The position numbers were made by a program, and so were the translations under genes. The notes beneath the pieces were generated by a model. The model worked only from the letters and a program-made list of their open reading frames with translations, was not told where the DNA came from and ran no database searches. A stretch of DNA of 64,000 bases, taken from contig JBLDXI010000007.1 in assembly GCA_047495785.1 (NCBI GenBank), positions 1,488,001 to 1,552,000 of the forward strand, read 5' to 3'. Within the stretch, counting starts at the first letter, position 1. Each line of letters opens with the position of its first letter. This DNA comes from Lepidodermella squamata (taxonomy: Eukaryota > Gastrotricha). Shown here one piece after another: positions 39,098 through 50,680 of this stretch.

Positions 39098-40156
39098 CTA
39101 TTGGTTCACCGCCGGCTGTACTGGTGTTTGGTTGGGAGCCAGTACGGTCGGAGCTGATTGCAGAGGGCAGATCTCGGTTCCACAGCAGCGGGTCTGCGAA
39201 AAAAACGTTACATTATTAAAACCAAAATAATTAAGGTGGATTTTTTTTTATTAACCGTGTAAAGATTGGCGGGGTCGATCCAGTGGCGCTTGCCGGTGCA
39301 GAAGATCATGAGCTCGCCCTTGGGCACCTGCGCATCCTGGCTGGCGGAGCGTGGCGGGTCAACGATGCCTGACGTGCAGTTCTCGCTGTTGTAGTTGTAC
39401 AACTGCTGGCCGCAGCAGCCCCAAGTGAGTGTCGCTTGCGTCGACAACAAGAAGCGGTAGCTGGCACACACGACGTAGACGGAGCCGAGGGGCAGCGGCG
39501 CCTGTTGCGGCGACGGGCGGTTCTGAACGGTGCCGGAGATGCACATCTGCGTGTCCGGGTCGTAGACGGCGAAGTTGCAGCAGCGGTGCGTGTCGGTCGT
39601 GATGTACAAGTAGCCGCCGCAGTTGATGCGGATCAGACGCTCGGCCGGGGTCGGGGTTGGCATGCCGGCGACCAATGGCAGAATGACGCCCTGCTGGCAC
39701 TTCTGGAAGCGCGTGTCGTACGAGTCGTCGTTGCAGCACGCCAACAGCTTGTAAGTGTCCTTGTAGACGGATTGTTGGCAGCACAGGAAGCCGAGCGGGC
39801 AAGTCGACCAGTTGGTCTCGACTGGGCCGTAGACGTTCGAGGCAGTCGGGGCTGGCAGGATGGAGGACACGCTCGACTGAACGGCGTTTTGGACCGGGTT
39901 CTGAACGGCCTGCTGGACAGCGGCTTGGGCAGCTTGGACGGCGGGCTGAGCGGGGTTGGCGAAGTTGCTCGGGTTCGAAGGCCGGAGGAAACGCGACAAG
40001 AACGGGATGGTGCCGTCATCTGATGACTGGGCTGTGTTATCAGCTATCAACGTGAGAGAAATTCAACGATTTAGTTAGGAATCAATAAGACTTACCGTTG
40101 TTTTGAGCAGAGCAGGCGCCGATAAGGACGGCGGCGACGATAAGTTCCCGGATCAT
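39098..40156 (-). CDS. Secreted galaxin-like Cys-rich protein, gene 1
   Basis: Three exons: 40156 to about 40097 (signal peptide MIRELIVAAVLIGACSAQNN), 40043-39256 and 39193-39098. GT-AG introns of about 53 and 62 nt separate them. The Ala/Gln/Val-rich spacer (VQAAQAAVQQAVQNPVQNAV) is followed by repeated double-Cys units: FLCCQQ, LACCNDDSYDTRFQKC, HRCCNFAVYDPDTQMC, GCCGQQLYNYNSENC and TRCCGTEIC. The CC...Y(D/N)...C spacing matches galaxin-type repeats known from coral skeletal matrix and other animals. It would be extracellular, probably disulfide-linked, in matrix or cuticle. The intact paralogue at 42259-45134 has the same exon ends (HWIDPAN..., then TRCCG). Exons 1 and 2 are GC-richer than the flanks. 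Confidence 0.8.
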
Positions 40157-42258
40157 TGTATTGCTCGCGACTTCTTTTGATTTTAACCTCGTCCTATAGT
40201 TGGGTTATAAGAAAATTTTACTTCTTACCAAACCGATTGTTGTTTTTAATGGCAATGCGCGCAGTTGGAGAGGATGCGCGCGCAATAATCGTAAAAACAA
40301 AGTAATAAACGATTGTTATTATTTGACATGCGAGATAAAAGCGCGCGCGCATGGCATAAAAGGTGTCATTATTTTTTTGATGATTACCAAGCCGGGCTTC
40401 AAGTGAGCAGCAGCTTCTTGTTTTGTATAGCTATGCGCGCGCGCCGTGACAAAACTCGTTTTTTCACAAGCGCGCACACGTAGACACATGCACATAGACA
40501 CATGTGTTATGTGAACGTGTGTTAGGGGCCGAAGAAAATGCGCGCGCCGCCGTTAGGTTAGTATAGTTGCCACTGGCCGGTCATTATCGTTTTGCCAGGC
40601 GTCGGTCGCCGGGTCTGAGACTTTTTATGCCGACCACACGCTGCGATGCGGCAACGAGGCGGTAGGTAGATGAGCGAGCCCGCGCGTGTGCTGACCATCA
40701 TCATCATCATCGCTATCATCAGCAGTTTTATTACAGTTAACTATTTTATCAACTAACAGCAGCGAGGACAGCAAAAAAGCAATGACACTCGCGCCCCGGC
40801 TATAAAGCTTCCAGGGTAGCAGTTGCTAGATGATAAAAACCGAATCGCGCCCTTACCTTGGCAGCGGCGATGAGACGGCCAGTTAATACTAGCTAGGTAG
40901 ATTTGAGACGCGATGGTAATAAAATGAGCGAGTAGTGAAGAAGACTGAAATTGAGCAAATGAAAATGACTAACTGACGAACGTGAAAAATTTCTCGGGCA
41001 AAATAATGGCTAAAATGAGCGAAATGAAGCCTTTAAGCTGGCATTTATACGTCGGCCTATTGCATTATTTGAGCCTATTTTAAGGTGAGACAACGACGCT
41101 ATGATTGTTTTAAGCTCATCATTAGATTAGCGACATGAGCTCAAAATAAAAGCGGCAGTGGCAACCTGCTGCCTGAGGGCTCCTTTTGTGTTGGTTGCGC
41201 TTCCGGCCGGCAGGTATATCGCAGTAATCGACGCCGCGCGACGAACGAAACAGAGACATCCGCGCACACACTCGCGCATCTTTATTATCTTAATCACCAG
41301 CGCACCAAACTTTCAAACAAATAAACAAAGCGGACACAAAGAAGGCAAGAAATTTCAGGCCTAGACTGAGGTTAGCCGACGGCGGCTCTGTGTTCGGCCA
41401 GGTCGTGTCACATTTCGCCGCGTTGCTCATCTAATTAGTAGGTTTCGCGGGCCCAGGTCGCGCGCGTGTGCTGTGAGAGATAGCATTAATGATGAGCCTG
41501 TGTGGTAATAATAATCCGACGCGGCTATAATGCAGCCGGGGTCGATTTCGATCGTCATAAATAAAGCCATTATTTCTCTAGGCAAAACACACGACGCGGC
41601 AACGAAACAAACAACGAAACAAACAAAGATAAATAAAAAAAGATGAAACGCTTCACAGCACAAGTGCACAAATAATGTAAATGAAAAAATGCTCTAGTTA
41701 CATTTGCCCCAATAAATATTTTCGGAGAGAAAAATTCGAAGCATTTTTAAAATGTGAAAATACGTTTAAAAACGGATTTTTATTTTAGCCGCGATAGCTA
41801 TATAAAAATGCAACACGCTTCTCGAGGCGACCAAAGCCCAGATAATAGCTGTGATAATAATAATTATAATTAAGTGTCCACCGGGTTATTTTTTGTTTAC
41901 ACATCGCTTCATCAGTAGCTGTCTTCCGACTGCGCACGTATGAGTGTGCGAAAAAAAATAGGCGTCTAGGCGCCCGGCTCATATAATTGATATAAACTTC
42001 TAAATGCATGCGGTTTGCCTGAACTTTTTTGCAGCTATCATCCCTGGTTTACAAGCTAAATACCGGCCGGCGACTTTGAAGACAAAAAATCGAGTTTTTT
42101 TCGCACCCAAACTGCCAAAAATTATTAATTCGCGTCATTTAATACCAAATTTATTTCAAGCCAGTTTTTGCTATACATTGTCATGATGAACTTCGGGAAA
42201 AAAATTTACAAAAAAAAATATTTTACACAGTATTTGACGAGTAAATTTCGGCCATCAT
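40157..42258. other. Intergenic stretch between galaxin-like genes
   Basis: Contains alternating CG/GCGCGC tracts and CAT/ATC microsatellite runs (about 40697-40725). Probably includes the promoter of galaxin-like gene 1. No other gene is seen. Confidence 0.35.
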
Positions 42259-45134
42259 TCACAGCACTTTCAGTTTTCTTTTCCACTCATCATCGTCTGA
42301 TAAATCGCCGTCAGTGATTTCGTAGTCAGATTCATCCGAGATTTTGTCAATTTCAGTATTATTTTCAATCACTATCTGGTCATTTAGGCTGATCTCTGAT
42401 TCTGGAACTTTGCCAAGCCTTGGGCACAGCTTGGATCCGCAACAACGTGTCTAAAAAAATGTGTAATTAAGGGTTGATAAAAATCGAGCATTTTTAATAA
42501 TACCTGCATGAGGTTGGCCGGGTCTATCCAGTGCTGGATGCCTCCGGAACAGTAGACCATGAGTTCGCCCGGCGGACGTTGTAACTTTTGCGAATAGGAT
42601 GTTTTTACTATCTCACCTTCGGTGCAATTTTCCTTGTAAAAGAAGACAAACAAAAACAATAATTACCGCGAGTAGGATCACATTTTTAATGGCTTCAAAT
42701 GCGCTACAGCGAACTAAAAATAAGAAAAAATTTAAAAATTTCGCGCGAAAACAGTTAACAATTAGCTTGATAAAATATGAGAAAAATTAACTGAGTCGAC
42801 GGACTGAGCTGAAGACAGAGTTATCGTAAAACTTTGGACTCGGCCGGTTGGAAAAATGATGCGAATATGGGGAAAAAGAAGCAATAGCTTTCACCATAGA
42901 CAATAGCTAACTGTCTAGAGTTGGAAAAAAATTTACGCCAAGATGAAATGAAAAAAAGTGAACGGAAAAAAATCAATTTTCGACGATATTGCAATATTGT
43001 AAAGATGTCAAAGTTGCTGGACCCTCAAGCCGCTTCAATCGATCGAGTTTCGAAAATTCGGTCGAGTTGACGAGCGAAAATGAGTTTTTCGCGCGCTCAA
43101 ATACAATTTTATAAAAATTTAAAAAAATTCATTTTAAAATGCGCAATTTCCATCATAAATATGAGTTTCAAGCATATAAAGGACATGAGGGATTATAGGC
43201 CTAAATATTTTGCCAGAATTATTTTCCTAATATCTAACCTGAGAAAGAACGAATTGAGGAGGATGAAATTATGCATCACGGATCTCAATCTCGAAAATTT
43301 TCGATTTAAAACAGAGTTCAGTGATATTCTATAGTATCGCTCCTAATTCGAATTCCCAGTCTTCAGACTCTAATCTTCCGTCAAAAACGAATTTATTTAT
43401 CATTTATCAGAGAAAGCAAATAAATAGATGAAGTTAAGATTTACCAACTAACAGACTTGTGGGAATTTTCTATTATCGTACTTAAATTTACCATTTTGTA
43501 GTTGAACAACTGCTGTCCACAGCAGCCCCACGTTCGAAGGCCTCGATACGTAATAGGATAGCGATACATTTCGCACACGATGTACTCGCGTTTGCCGCGC
43601 GTTTTATTAACCGCTCCAACCTCACTCTGAACCGAAGCCACTCGGCGCGATTTCGCGTCTAGCCCGTGCGGAAACCGCCTCGCATGGCTGTGGTGCGGAT
43701 AGCGTCCCTTTCGCCGAGTCGGATATTCAGAGGAATTCACCATTTCGGAATTTTTCGGCCTTTGAGACGCAACTCGGCGGGTTTTTCGCGTTGATAGCAA
43801 CATTATAGCAGTTGTTGGCTCAGCCGTCGTAGTAGTAGTCATCTCAGGTGTGGTCGTGGCTATAACCTTGGTCGTCTAAAAAACGAAATTTAAAAATTTA
43901 AAACAAAGAAACAAATTAATTTTTAAAATAATTAATTTATTTAATTTTTGAAAAAACTTTAGATCAAAATATCAAAAAACTTTAGACTTTTAATCAATAT
44001 TTCCCCTAATAATAATGCCTTTCCAAGCCTTTCGGGAAATTCCTGGTTAATTAAAAAAAAATCCCGCATTTTTTTCATAGCGTGACCTAATTTTAAAGTT
44101 TATGCTCAGTGTCAAGTTTAGAAAAAAATGGGTCACCTGAAAGGTAAATTCTGATATAAAATTAGAAATTTAAATAATGTGTGTTCCCAGTTGGTTGAAA
44201 AATCTAAAATTTAAATAAACTGTTGAGAACGATGCAATTCTAACCATTTTTCCAGACTCGGAGCAGCGAAATTTCGATGTGTCGTAAAATGTCCCGTTGC
44301 AGCATCGGTAGAGAGTTGGCGCAAAGTACAATTCGTTATCCGGGCCGCAGAAAACTTGCTGAAGGCGAGCTGCTGGTGTTAATCGAGGCATGCCCTCTTT
44401 CAAGGGCGCCACACCGCCTGCTACACACGCTTCATACCTGTTATCGAACGATTCAACGCCGCAACATTGTAAAATGTTGTAGTGATTTCGATAAACAGCT
44501 CCTTCTTCACAGCACAGGAAATCTGGCGGGCAAACGCTTATCGTAGACGGCAGTGGGCCGAAAATGAGGGAATTCGTCTCGTGGCCAGTAAGTTGGTCGT
44601 TCCGGTTGAGTGATTTCATGTGATGAACGGGTATTTGCACGCCGGACGGGGTGATTATTGTCGAGGTTGCCGGGTCTGGTACGTTGACTGGGTTGGCCTG
44701 GCGAAGTTGGAAAACGTCGCGAGTCTGCGCTTCGGCCACGATTTTCTTCGGCAGAAAACTCGCCTCAGTTGGCATGAAATTAGGGTGATAGGTGAAGGGT
44801 ATTGGCCGGCTAACGACTGAATTGAAGCTGAATGGGTTGAAATAATTGTTTGATGATCGAAAAACGGGCACCATAGGGGCATTGCTTGGCGAGATTTGAT
44901 CGTTGCGATGTTGCGCTGGTGCAACAACGGCGCCGCTCGATCGATGAGGCGATGGGGCGGCAGGGGCGAGAGCTGCTGATTTCGGGACCACTGGAACGGC
45001 GGCCGTTGTGAAGGCGATCACGTTTTCGTTGGTGTCGATGAATTGGGACGACGATTCGGAGTAGATGAAGACGGGGCCTTTGTTATTTTCGAAAAGCTGA
45101 TCTCGTATCCCTCGTATCGGGCTACCACTGTCAC
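42259..45134 (-). CDS. Galaxin-like Cys-rich protein, gene 2 (5' exon not found)
   Basis: Four coding exons can be joined: 45134-44245, 43875-43492, 42632-42504 and 42450-42259. All splice sites are GT-AG and the frame is kept. Motifs follow gene 1 in order: FLCCEEGAVY, LQCCGVESFDNRYEAC, YRCCNGTFYD, GCCGQQLFNY, ENCTEGE, HWIDPANLMQ and TRCCGSKLC. The protein adds a long Pro/Ser-rich N-terminal linker, a Thr-rich and basic insert in exon 2 (TTTPEMTTTTTAEP, RRKGRYPHHSHARR) and an acidic tail ending in DDDEWKRKLKVL. The first exon opens after TTTTTTCCAG, so a start or signal-peptide exon should lie upstream (above 45140), but I could not identify it. Probably secreted. It is tandem with gene 1. 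Confidence 0.75.
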
Positions 45135-45513
45135 CTGGAAAAAATGATCAATTAACAACCTCAACATCAATTCGAATACGGAGCCTATTTTTTATTTTTT
45201 TTCGCAAAAATATCCTAATTTCTTGATAATTGTTGAATAAATAATTTTTGATTTTAAATGATTCTAATTCTTAAATCCAGGAAAATTCAAAGATACTTCA
45301 AGTTAGTAAATAAAAACCTAGAATATAATTTCATTCATTCATTGCGAAAATTGATATAGTCCTTATTTAATTCAAGCTACCTTTTCCTGCCAGAATAAAT
45401 AGGTAATGAAATTTAAGATCATTATTGAAACTTGGCAGATTGGTCATGTCATTCATGTTCAAAGCTTACTATGAGATAGCGCTAAAACTTCTCAGAAGTT
45501 TACCGGGTAGATC

Positions 45514-45763
45514 CAGGGTGTCTGAAAAGTTGCACAACTACTTTCTGAGTTTTCAACTAATTGTAGGGAATTTTAGTAGTTTTACTACATTTTAGCTAAC
45601 TAATTGTTTCGTATCTCTTTTCTACCGAAGAAAATCCGAAGAAAAACCCGATGGGAATGGTTCGGTAATTTTCGGTATTTTACCATTGTTAAATGGATTT
45701 CTCCGCTACAGACTTCCCGATACTTTTTCCTTTTATCCGTTGAGTTCCTTATGAGACACCCTG
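45514..45763. mobile_element. Tc1/mariner-type MITE, copy 1
   Basis: The ends CAGGGTGTCTGAAAAGTTGC and (inverse) CAGGGTGTCTCATAAGG bound 250 bp. A TA follows the right end. The interior (TTCGGTAATTTTCGGTA...TTTAC) matches the copy at 58269-58669. Confidence 0.65.
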
Positions 45764-46079
45764 TAGTTGCAAGACATTCAAATAACCTATGGCACTTCTC
45801 TTTTCAACCTTACAGTCCAGGTCACACAATAAATTTCAGACTTTATGAATCTTCAACCAGAAGTTGCCTCAAAGCTCAAAGCTCAAAGCTAACCAACTTG
45901 TAAAGATTCATGGAAAATGTAACCTCTGATAAATAATTGGAAATACAGCCGAATCAAAGGCGAATGGATGTGCCAAGTCAACACCCTAAGTTCAGTTCCA
46001 GTTCAGGGTTCCAGCGCTAAAATTTGATGCGCGTGCACTAGATTTTCAAGTTTCAGGTCTGAATTTGTATCATTTGCCC

Positions 46080-46210
46080 AAGCTGCAAATGTCACGCGTA
46101 TTTGGCCCTATGAACGCTACTTCAGTATGCAGGCCGATATCAGTTCCAAGTATCGATTTCACAAATCAGTGATTTTTCCGATATTCGAAGTCTTGGAAGC
46201 CAATATCGAA
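46080..46210 (+). repeat. Dispersed repeat family B
   Basis: CTACTTCAGT, AAATCAGTGATTTTTCCGAT and AGTATCGATTT recur in the same order in the reverse complement of 63815-63900. Non-coding. Confidence 0.5.
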
Positions 46211-47906
46211 AATGTTTCTACCTTATACCATAATAATACCATGCAGCTATATAATTAAATATCCTAGGGCCATGGATCATGAGGGGCTTCAATATTGAAA
46301 AAGAAAGGAAAAGCCTGAAATCACCCAGAATTAGAAGAATAGACTCTGGAACCTCAATTTTAGTGGCGCAAATATGTTGACCCAGAGCGAAAATCCCCTA
46401 CGTTCGAAATTTCTATCCAAATTCTTGCCGATTGACGATTATAGAGAAAAGTTTACTTTGCCAAATCATAATTCTCGTCCAAAAAGAACCAAACCTTTAT
46501 TTATATAGAGATTACGATCCATGCGTTTTTTTTTAATTTCCGAAAAGCGAGTCTGGTTACGTTTTGGTAGCAATATTACCCCATTAATTAAAAGTTGAAG
46601 TTGGAAAAAATGAAAGTTATTACTGGCCATCTTACTAAGAAGATGCAATGTCAATAATGCGAAATAATTACTATTTGGGTAATTATAGCCAAGCATCGGC
46701 CGATTTATCGACAATAGTAATTTGAACGTGTTAATTATTAAATTTACCCCAGAAAAACGCCGATGTAAGGTGAATCGAAGCGAAAAGAAGCGCACCAATC
46801 CGCATCGCCAAATTAGTTTCCGTTCACCCTCGAGCAAAGTTCAGAAGAGAAAAAAAAAACAATAACACACAGAAAATATTTGCGTCAAACTGTGGCGCTC
46901 ATGTGTACAATTAACAGCGGCTAGTTTTTAACTGCCGCGCATCACACAAGCGCTTATTAGGCCTGCTGCAAAAATTATACCCTGCGAGAAGCCATTATTT
47001 CGCAATTTTCCCTGCTTTTTTCTGCATCAGACACACGCTGTTAGTTATTGTTGTGTTGCGTTTATAGAAACACAAACTGCTGCTGGCATATCACCCACTG
47101 CTGCGGTGGCTCAGTGTGTCTGTCATTTTTCGTGTCATCGCGCTCTTTCGCGCGCGTGAGATGATAAGTGCTTATAGGTATATACTAGTCTTATAAATGC
47201 GCGCACTTGTTGCGGTGGCTCACTTTCAGCGGCAGTAATAACGCGCTCGCTCTTGCTTTTTTCGACACCACTAAAAACCAATTGGCGGCGGCACATATCG
47301 CGGGATATAAGTGACACGGCGACTTGAAAGCGTCACGGCCAATCCAGCCGGTTGAATTACATTTTCACGGACTGATGAAATGCTGTGATGAAGGTTCAAT
47401 TACTCTGCGTCCAAGCAAATTTCCGTGTTTTAGCTAATTAAAGTAACGCTAATAAAAAAGCTACACTATTAGCGAGCAAACTTATAGCTAGATCATTGGG
47501 ACAACAAGCACCGGTCAAATTGTCTTGAAACTGGAGTACTACCAAAATGAGTAATAAACAAGAAAAAAGGCTGCTAAAATTAACGCGAGATTCTTGTCAA
47601 AGTTCCGCTTCTGACTAAATTACTCTCTACCGAGTATTGTTGACAGAGCAGCTGGAATAATATGAAATACCTGACGAACAGCAAGCTGTGTTTTGCTTTC
47701 CAGAATGATTCCGCAACTTCGGCTTCGTTTTCTCCGAATTATTCAGCTTCGAAATGGGTCTTAGAGCATCTTGCTCTTTGTATTAAATCTTTGAGGATGG
47801 GTAATAAAATGTCGACGAGTCATGTCCTGAATCTCAGTGTTTCTTTAAAACCTTTGAAATCAAATAGAAATATATCTAAGCATATGACTTCTTGAAATAT
47901 CGCCGA

Positions 47907-47988
47907 GGTAGCCTGGCCGAGTGGTCTAAGGCGCTAGATTTAGGCTCTAGTCTCTTCGGAGGCGTGGGTTCGAACCCCACCGCTGCCA
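47907..47988 (+). tRNA. tRNA-Leu (TAG)
   Basis: Matches 22212-22293 except that the acceptor 5' strand is GGTAGCC, leaving a C-C mismatch at the base of the stem. First gene of inverted cluster B. Confidence 0.88.
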
Positions 47989-48147
47989 TCATTTTGATAT
48001 CAGCTACGGCGAAACCGAAACTCAAACTAATTTCAGCAGGCAGTGGGCAAATATTTGAATTCATTCGTGACTCGGGTAATTGGGATACAAGTTTCTTTAT
48101 GTTGTAGCTTGCAATATTGAGCCAGCTGGTCACTTTTATGCCAGCAA

Positions 48148-48229
48148 GTCGCTATGCCCGAGTGGTTAAGGGGTCTGACTAGAAATCAGATGCGGTCTCC
48201 GCGCGTAGGTTCAAATCCTACTGGCGACG
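48148..48229 (+). tRNA. tRNA-Ser (AGA)
   Basis: Same as 21969-22050. Confidence 0.95.
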
Positions 48230-48304
48230 AACATTTTTGCAAATTTGATTTGAAAACTAGATTCTGCAACAATTTGCTTCCAGAAGAGTATTCGAATTCA
48301 TGAG

Positions 48305-48376
48305 GCGTCAGTGGTGTAACGGTCAGCATGGTTGCCTTCCAAGCAGCCGATCCGGGTTCGACTCCCGGCTGACGCA
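48305..48376 (+). tRNA. tRNA-Gly (TCC)
   Basis: Same as 21823-21894. Confidence 0.95.
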
Positions 48377-48467
48377 CACGTTTTTATAGCCCATGTTCGA
48401 GAGTTGCGAACACATTGCTAGGAGAGGTTAAAGGTTAAGCTGACCTTGCCGAAACCAGTGTTCGAAA

Positions 48468-48539
48468 GGTCCCATGGTGTAGCGGTTAGCACTCTGGACT
48501 CTGAATCCAGCGACTCGAGTTCGATTCTCGATGGGACCT
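48468..48539 (+). tRNA. tRNA-Gln (CTG)
   Basis: Same as 21571-21642. Confidence 0.95.
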
Positions 48540-48611
48540 TGATATGTTTTTTCAAACAAACTTTAGATCATTGTAGTTACCATGTTGGGAACTTTTTATT
48601 GTACTAGCCTA

Positions 48612-48683
48612 GGGGGCATAGCTCAGTGGTAGAGCGTCTCATTCGCATTGTGAAGGTCTCGGGTTCAATCCCCGATGCCTCCA
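48612..48683 (+). tRNA. tRNA-Ala (CGC)
   Basis: Same as 21423-21494, with the shared T-T mismatch in the anticodon stem. Confidence 0.85.
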
Positions 48684-48743
48684 GTTGGCCACTTTTTTCG
48701 CGTTATTAACCGGATAAATTACTAGAAAAAAGTCGAAAAATAG

Positions 48744-48827
48744 TGTCAGAAGTGGGGTTCGAACCCACGCCCTCTTTCGAGGACCAGATCTTGAGTCTGG
48801 CGCCTTTGACCGCTCGGCCATCCTGAC
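48744..48827 (-). tRNA. tRNA-Leu (CAA)
   Basis: Same as 21281-21364 with a small D-loop change. On the opposite strand to its neighbours, as expected from the inverted duplication. Confidence 0.93.
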
Positions 48828-48936
48828 TGCTTGACCAACCTTTCGATTATTTGCAAATCAACACGCTGTTTCTAGCTTCTTGTAATTACAATCAGAGCGA
48901 GCTTGAAACCTTCCATAGGCTGCAGCTGTTCAGAGA

Positions 48937-49009
48937 GGCGCTGTGGCGAAATGGCTATCGCGTCGGACTTCGGATCCGAAGATTGTGGGTTCGAGTCCCA
49001 TCAGCGTCA
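48937..49009 (+). tRNA. tRNA-Arg (TCG)
   Basis: Same as 21099-21171. Confidence 0.93.
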
Positions 49010-49140
49010 TTTGCTCCTTTTGTACTATTTTTGTTTTTGTTTGTACTATTTTCAGTAGCACGCTTCAAAAGCCAACGTATTTTTATTTCTTATTTTTCTG
49101 ATTTCGTACATTGACCAACAATTTGCGTCTCATATCACGG

Positions 49141-49213
49141 GCCTTCCTAGCTCAGTCGGTAGAGCATGTGACTTTTAATCACAGGGTCGGGGGTTCGAGT
49201 CCCCCGGAGGGCG
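49141..49213 (+). tRNA. tRNA-Lys (TTT)
   Basis: Same as 20899-20971. Confidence 0.94.
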
Positions 49214-49288
49214 CAATAATTTTTACCCAAAGTAACTTGCTAATGGGAAGTAACCTTTTCATGCTGCTAAGAAGCCGAAGATCTCGAA

Positions 49289-49361
49289 GGGGGATTAGCT
49301 CAAATGGTAGAGCGCTCGCTTAGCATGCGAGAGGTAACGGGATCGACGCCCGTATCCTCCA
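49289..49361 (+). tRNA. tRNA-Ala (AGC)
   Basis: Same as 20752-20824, with G3:U70. Confidence 0.95.
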
Positions 49362-49514
49362 TTCTTTTTCCGCCATAATCTGCAGTGTTATTAGCTGCAA
49401 ATAACGTAAAATTAAAAAATTTCCCCGAATACATTAAGTGGTTTTCGACTTATCTAGCTCGCAAAGGATTCACTTGGAGTTTTCGATTTTTTCTCAAGGT
49501 TATTGTTCTATCAA

Positions 49515-49596
49515 GGTAGCGTGGCCGAGTGGTCTAAGGCGCTAGATTTAGGCTCTAGTCTCTTCGGAGGCGTGGGTTCGAACCCCACCGCTGCCA
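49515..49596 (+). tRNA. tRNA-Leu (TAG)
   Basis: Same as 22212-22293. With the following iMet and U1 it forms the unit also seen at 37406-37903. Confidence 0.95.
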
Positions 49597-49666
49597 TCAC
49601 TTTTTTCGCTCAAATTTTTGGAAACTCTTAAAACAACCATCGAGTGTTTAGATCACTCTTCAGACA

Positions 49667-49738
49667 AGCAGAGTGGCGCAGTGGAAGCGCGCTGGGCCCA
49701 TAACCCAGAGGTCTGTAGATCGAAACTACGCTCTGCTA
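49667..49738 (+). tRNA. Initiator tRNA-Met (CAT)
   Basis: Same as 25291-25362. It lies 118 bases upstream of U1 copy 3. Confidence 0.95.
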
Positions 49739-49810
49739 ACTGTCGCAATATTTTTTTATCAACATTTTCAAGAAAAGAAGGAATAGCCAAATGATTCTAG
49801 CTTCAATTTA

Positions 49811-49856
49811 TGGTCCAACTGCTGAGTAGGGTGGATCGCTTGGACCTTTGGCCACT
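49811..49856 (+). promoter_or_regulatory. Putative proximal sequence element of U1 copy 3
   Basis: TGGTCCAACTGCT, GGATCGC and TGGACCTTTGGCCACTA are conserved with the other two U1 upstream regions, directly before the RNA start. Confidence 0.65.
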
Positions 49857-50015
49857 AAACTTACCTGGCACTGGGATGAACCGAGCTCAGCAAGTCGGTC
49901 GCCCCAGGGCGAGGCGGGCCATTGCACTGCGGTCCGCTGACCCCTGCGCTCTGCCTCATCGGCCGAGTCGGGTGCAAAATATTTCACTTGGGTACCGGCG
50001 TTCGCGCCACACCCG
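49857..50015 (+). ncRNA. U1 snRNA, copy 3
   Basis: Reads directly on this strand: ACTTACCTGGCACTGGGATG, then CCAGGGCGAGGC, CCATTGCAC, GCTGACCCCTG, the Sm-type site AAAATATTTC and the TTCG-capped 3' hairpin. Loop I (GCTCAGCAAG) resembles the U1-70K-binding loop. Confidence 0.93.
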
Positions 50016-50204
50016 TAAAATTACGAAAAATGAAATCCGTAAAAACCGCGGAATGGAAAAAATACCGAACATTTGAGACGGGCGCCAAACTGCGTTAAAC
50101 GAGACGAGACATATTTTGTGAGAAAAGCTAGTGTGACTCTTGACAGGAGTTGTGAAACCCTTGGAGAATTTCGGAGAATTTAGAGTACCTTATTCTTCTG
50201 AATA

Positions 50205-50680
50205 AACCAGGTAGTTATTTGGAAACAACGGGCGTTTGCAATACTCGAAGATTTACGAACTGGATCGCAAAGCTAATGGCTTGAGGTTTTTGGCAGGTCG
50301 ACAGACAACGTATTCGTGGCGGCTGGCGGCTTTCGTTCACTACTACAGCTTTTTTGGCGAGGTCATCGCCCTAAATTACATGGACGAGCCGAAGCCATCT
50401 GACAGCAGATCTGACGCCGGATAATTGCATACTACAGACTAATTTCGACCCATGTCCTAACCAGCGGCTGGTCACTGCTGAATGCTTGAAGTATAAAGAT
50501 GAAATCTATGTTCCTGATCTAGGAATGACTATTGAAGAATTGCAGCGAAGTGAAAATGCAGCAAATGACAGGTTCAATCATTCTTCAACGAAATACAGTG
50601 GCGCAACGTATCAAGAATCTTTTTTGATCGATTTGCTCAATTCTATCAATTCATTATTGAATCACAAAAATCCGAAATAA
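50205..50680 (+). pseudogene. PI-PLC-like C-terminal exon pseudogene
   Basis: Similar to exon 2 of the gene at 57267-60329: PGSYLETTGVCNTRRFTNWI, then HYYSFFGEVIALNYMDEPKP, then a tail. Frameshifts near 50275 and 50395 and stops break it, and no X-domain exon lies upstream. It adjoins U1 copy 3, mirroring the PI-PLC gene next to cluster A. Confidence 0.8.

Larger units (their letters stand above)
45135..47906. other. Repeat-bearing intergenic stretch
   Basis: Includes a mariner-type MITE (45514-45763) and a dispersed repeat B copy (46080-46210). GC-rich promoter-like sequence with GCGCGC tracts lies at 47100-47330. A signal-peptide exon of galaxin-like gene 2 may be hidden here. Confidence 0.35.

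Noticed and set aside
38801-39157. 118-aa plus-strand frame overlapping the last galaxin-like exon
   Set aside because: The 3' half is antisense to a coding exon and the 5' half is AT-rich with no features.
39436-40023. Plus-strand 195-aa Arg/Gly-rich frame
   Set aside because: Antisense shadow of the GC-rich exon 2 of galaxin-like gene 1.
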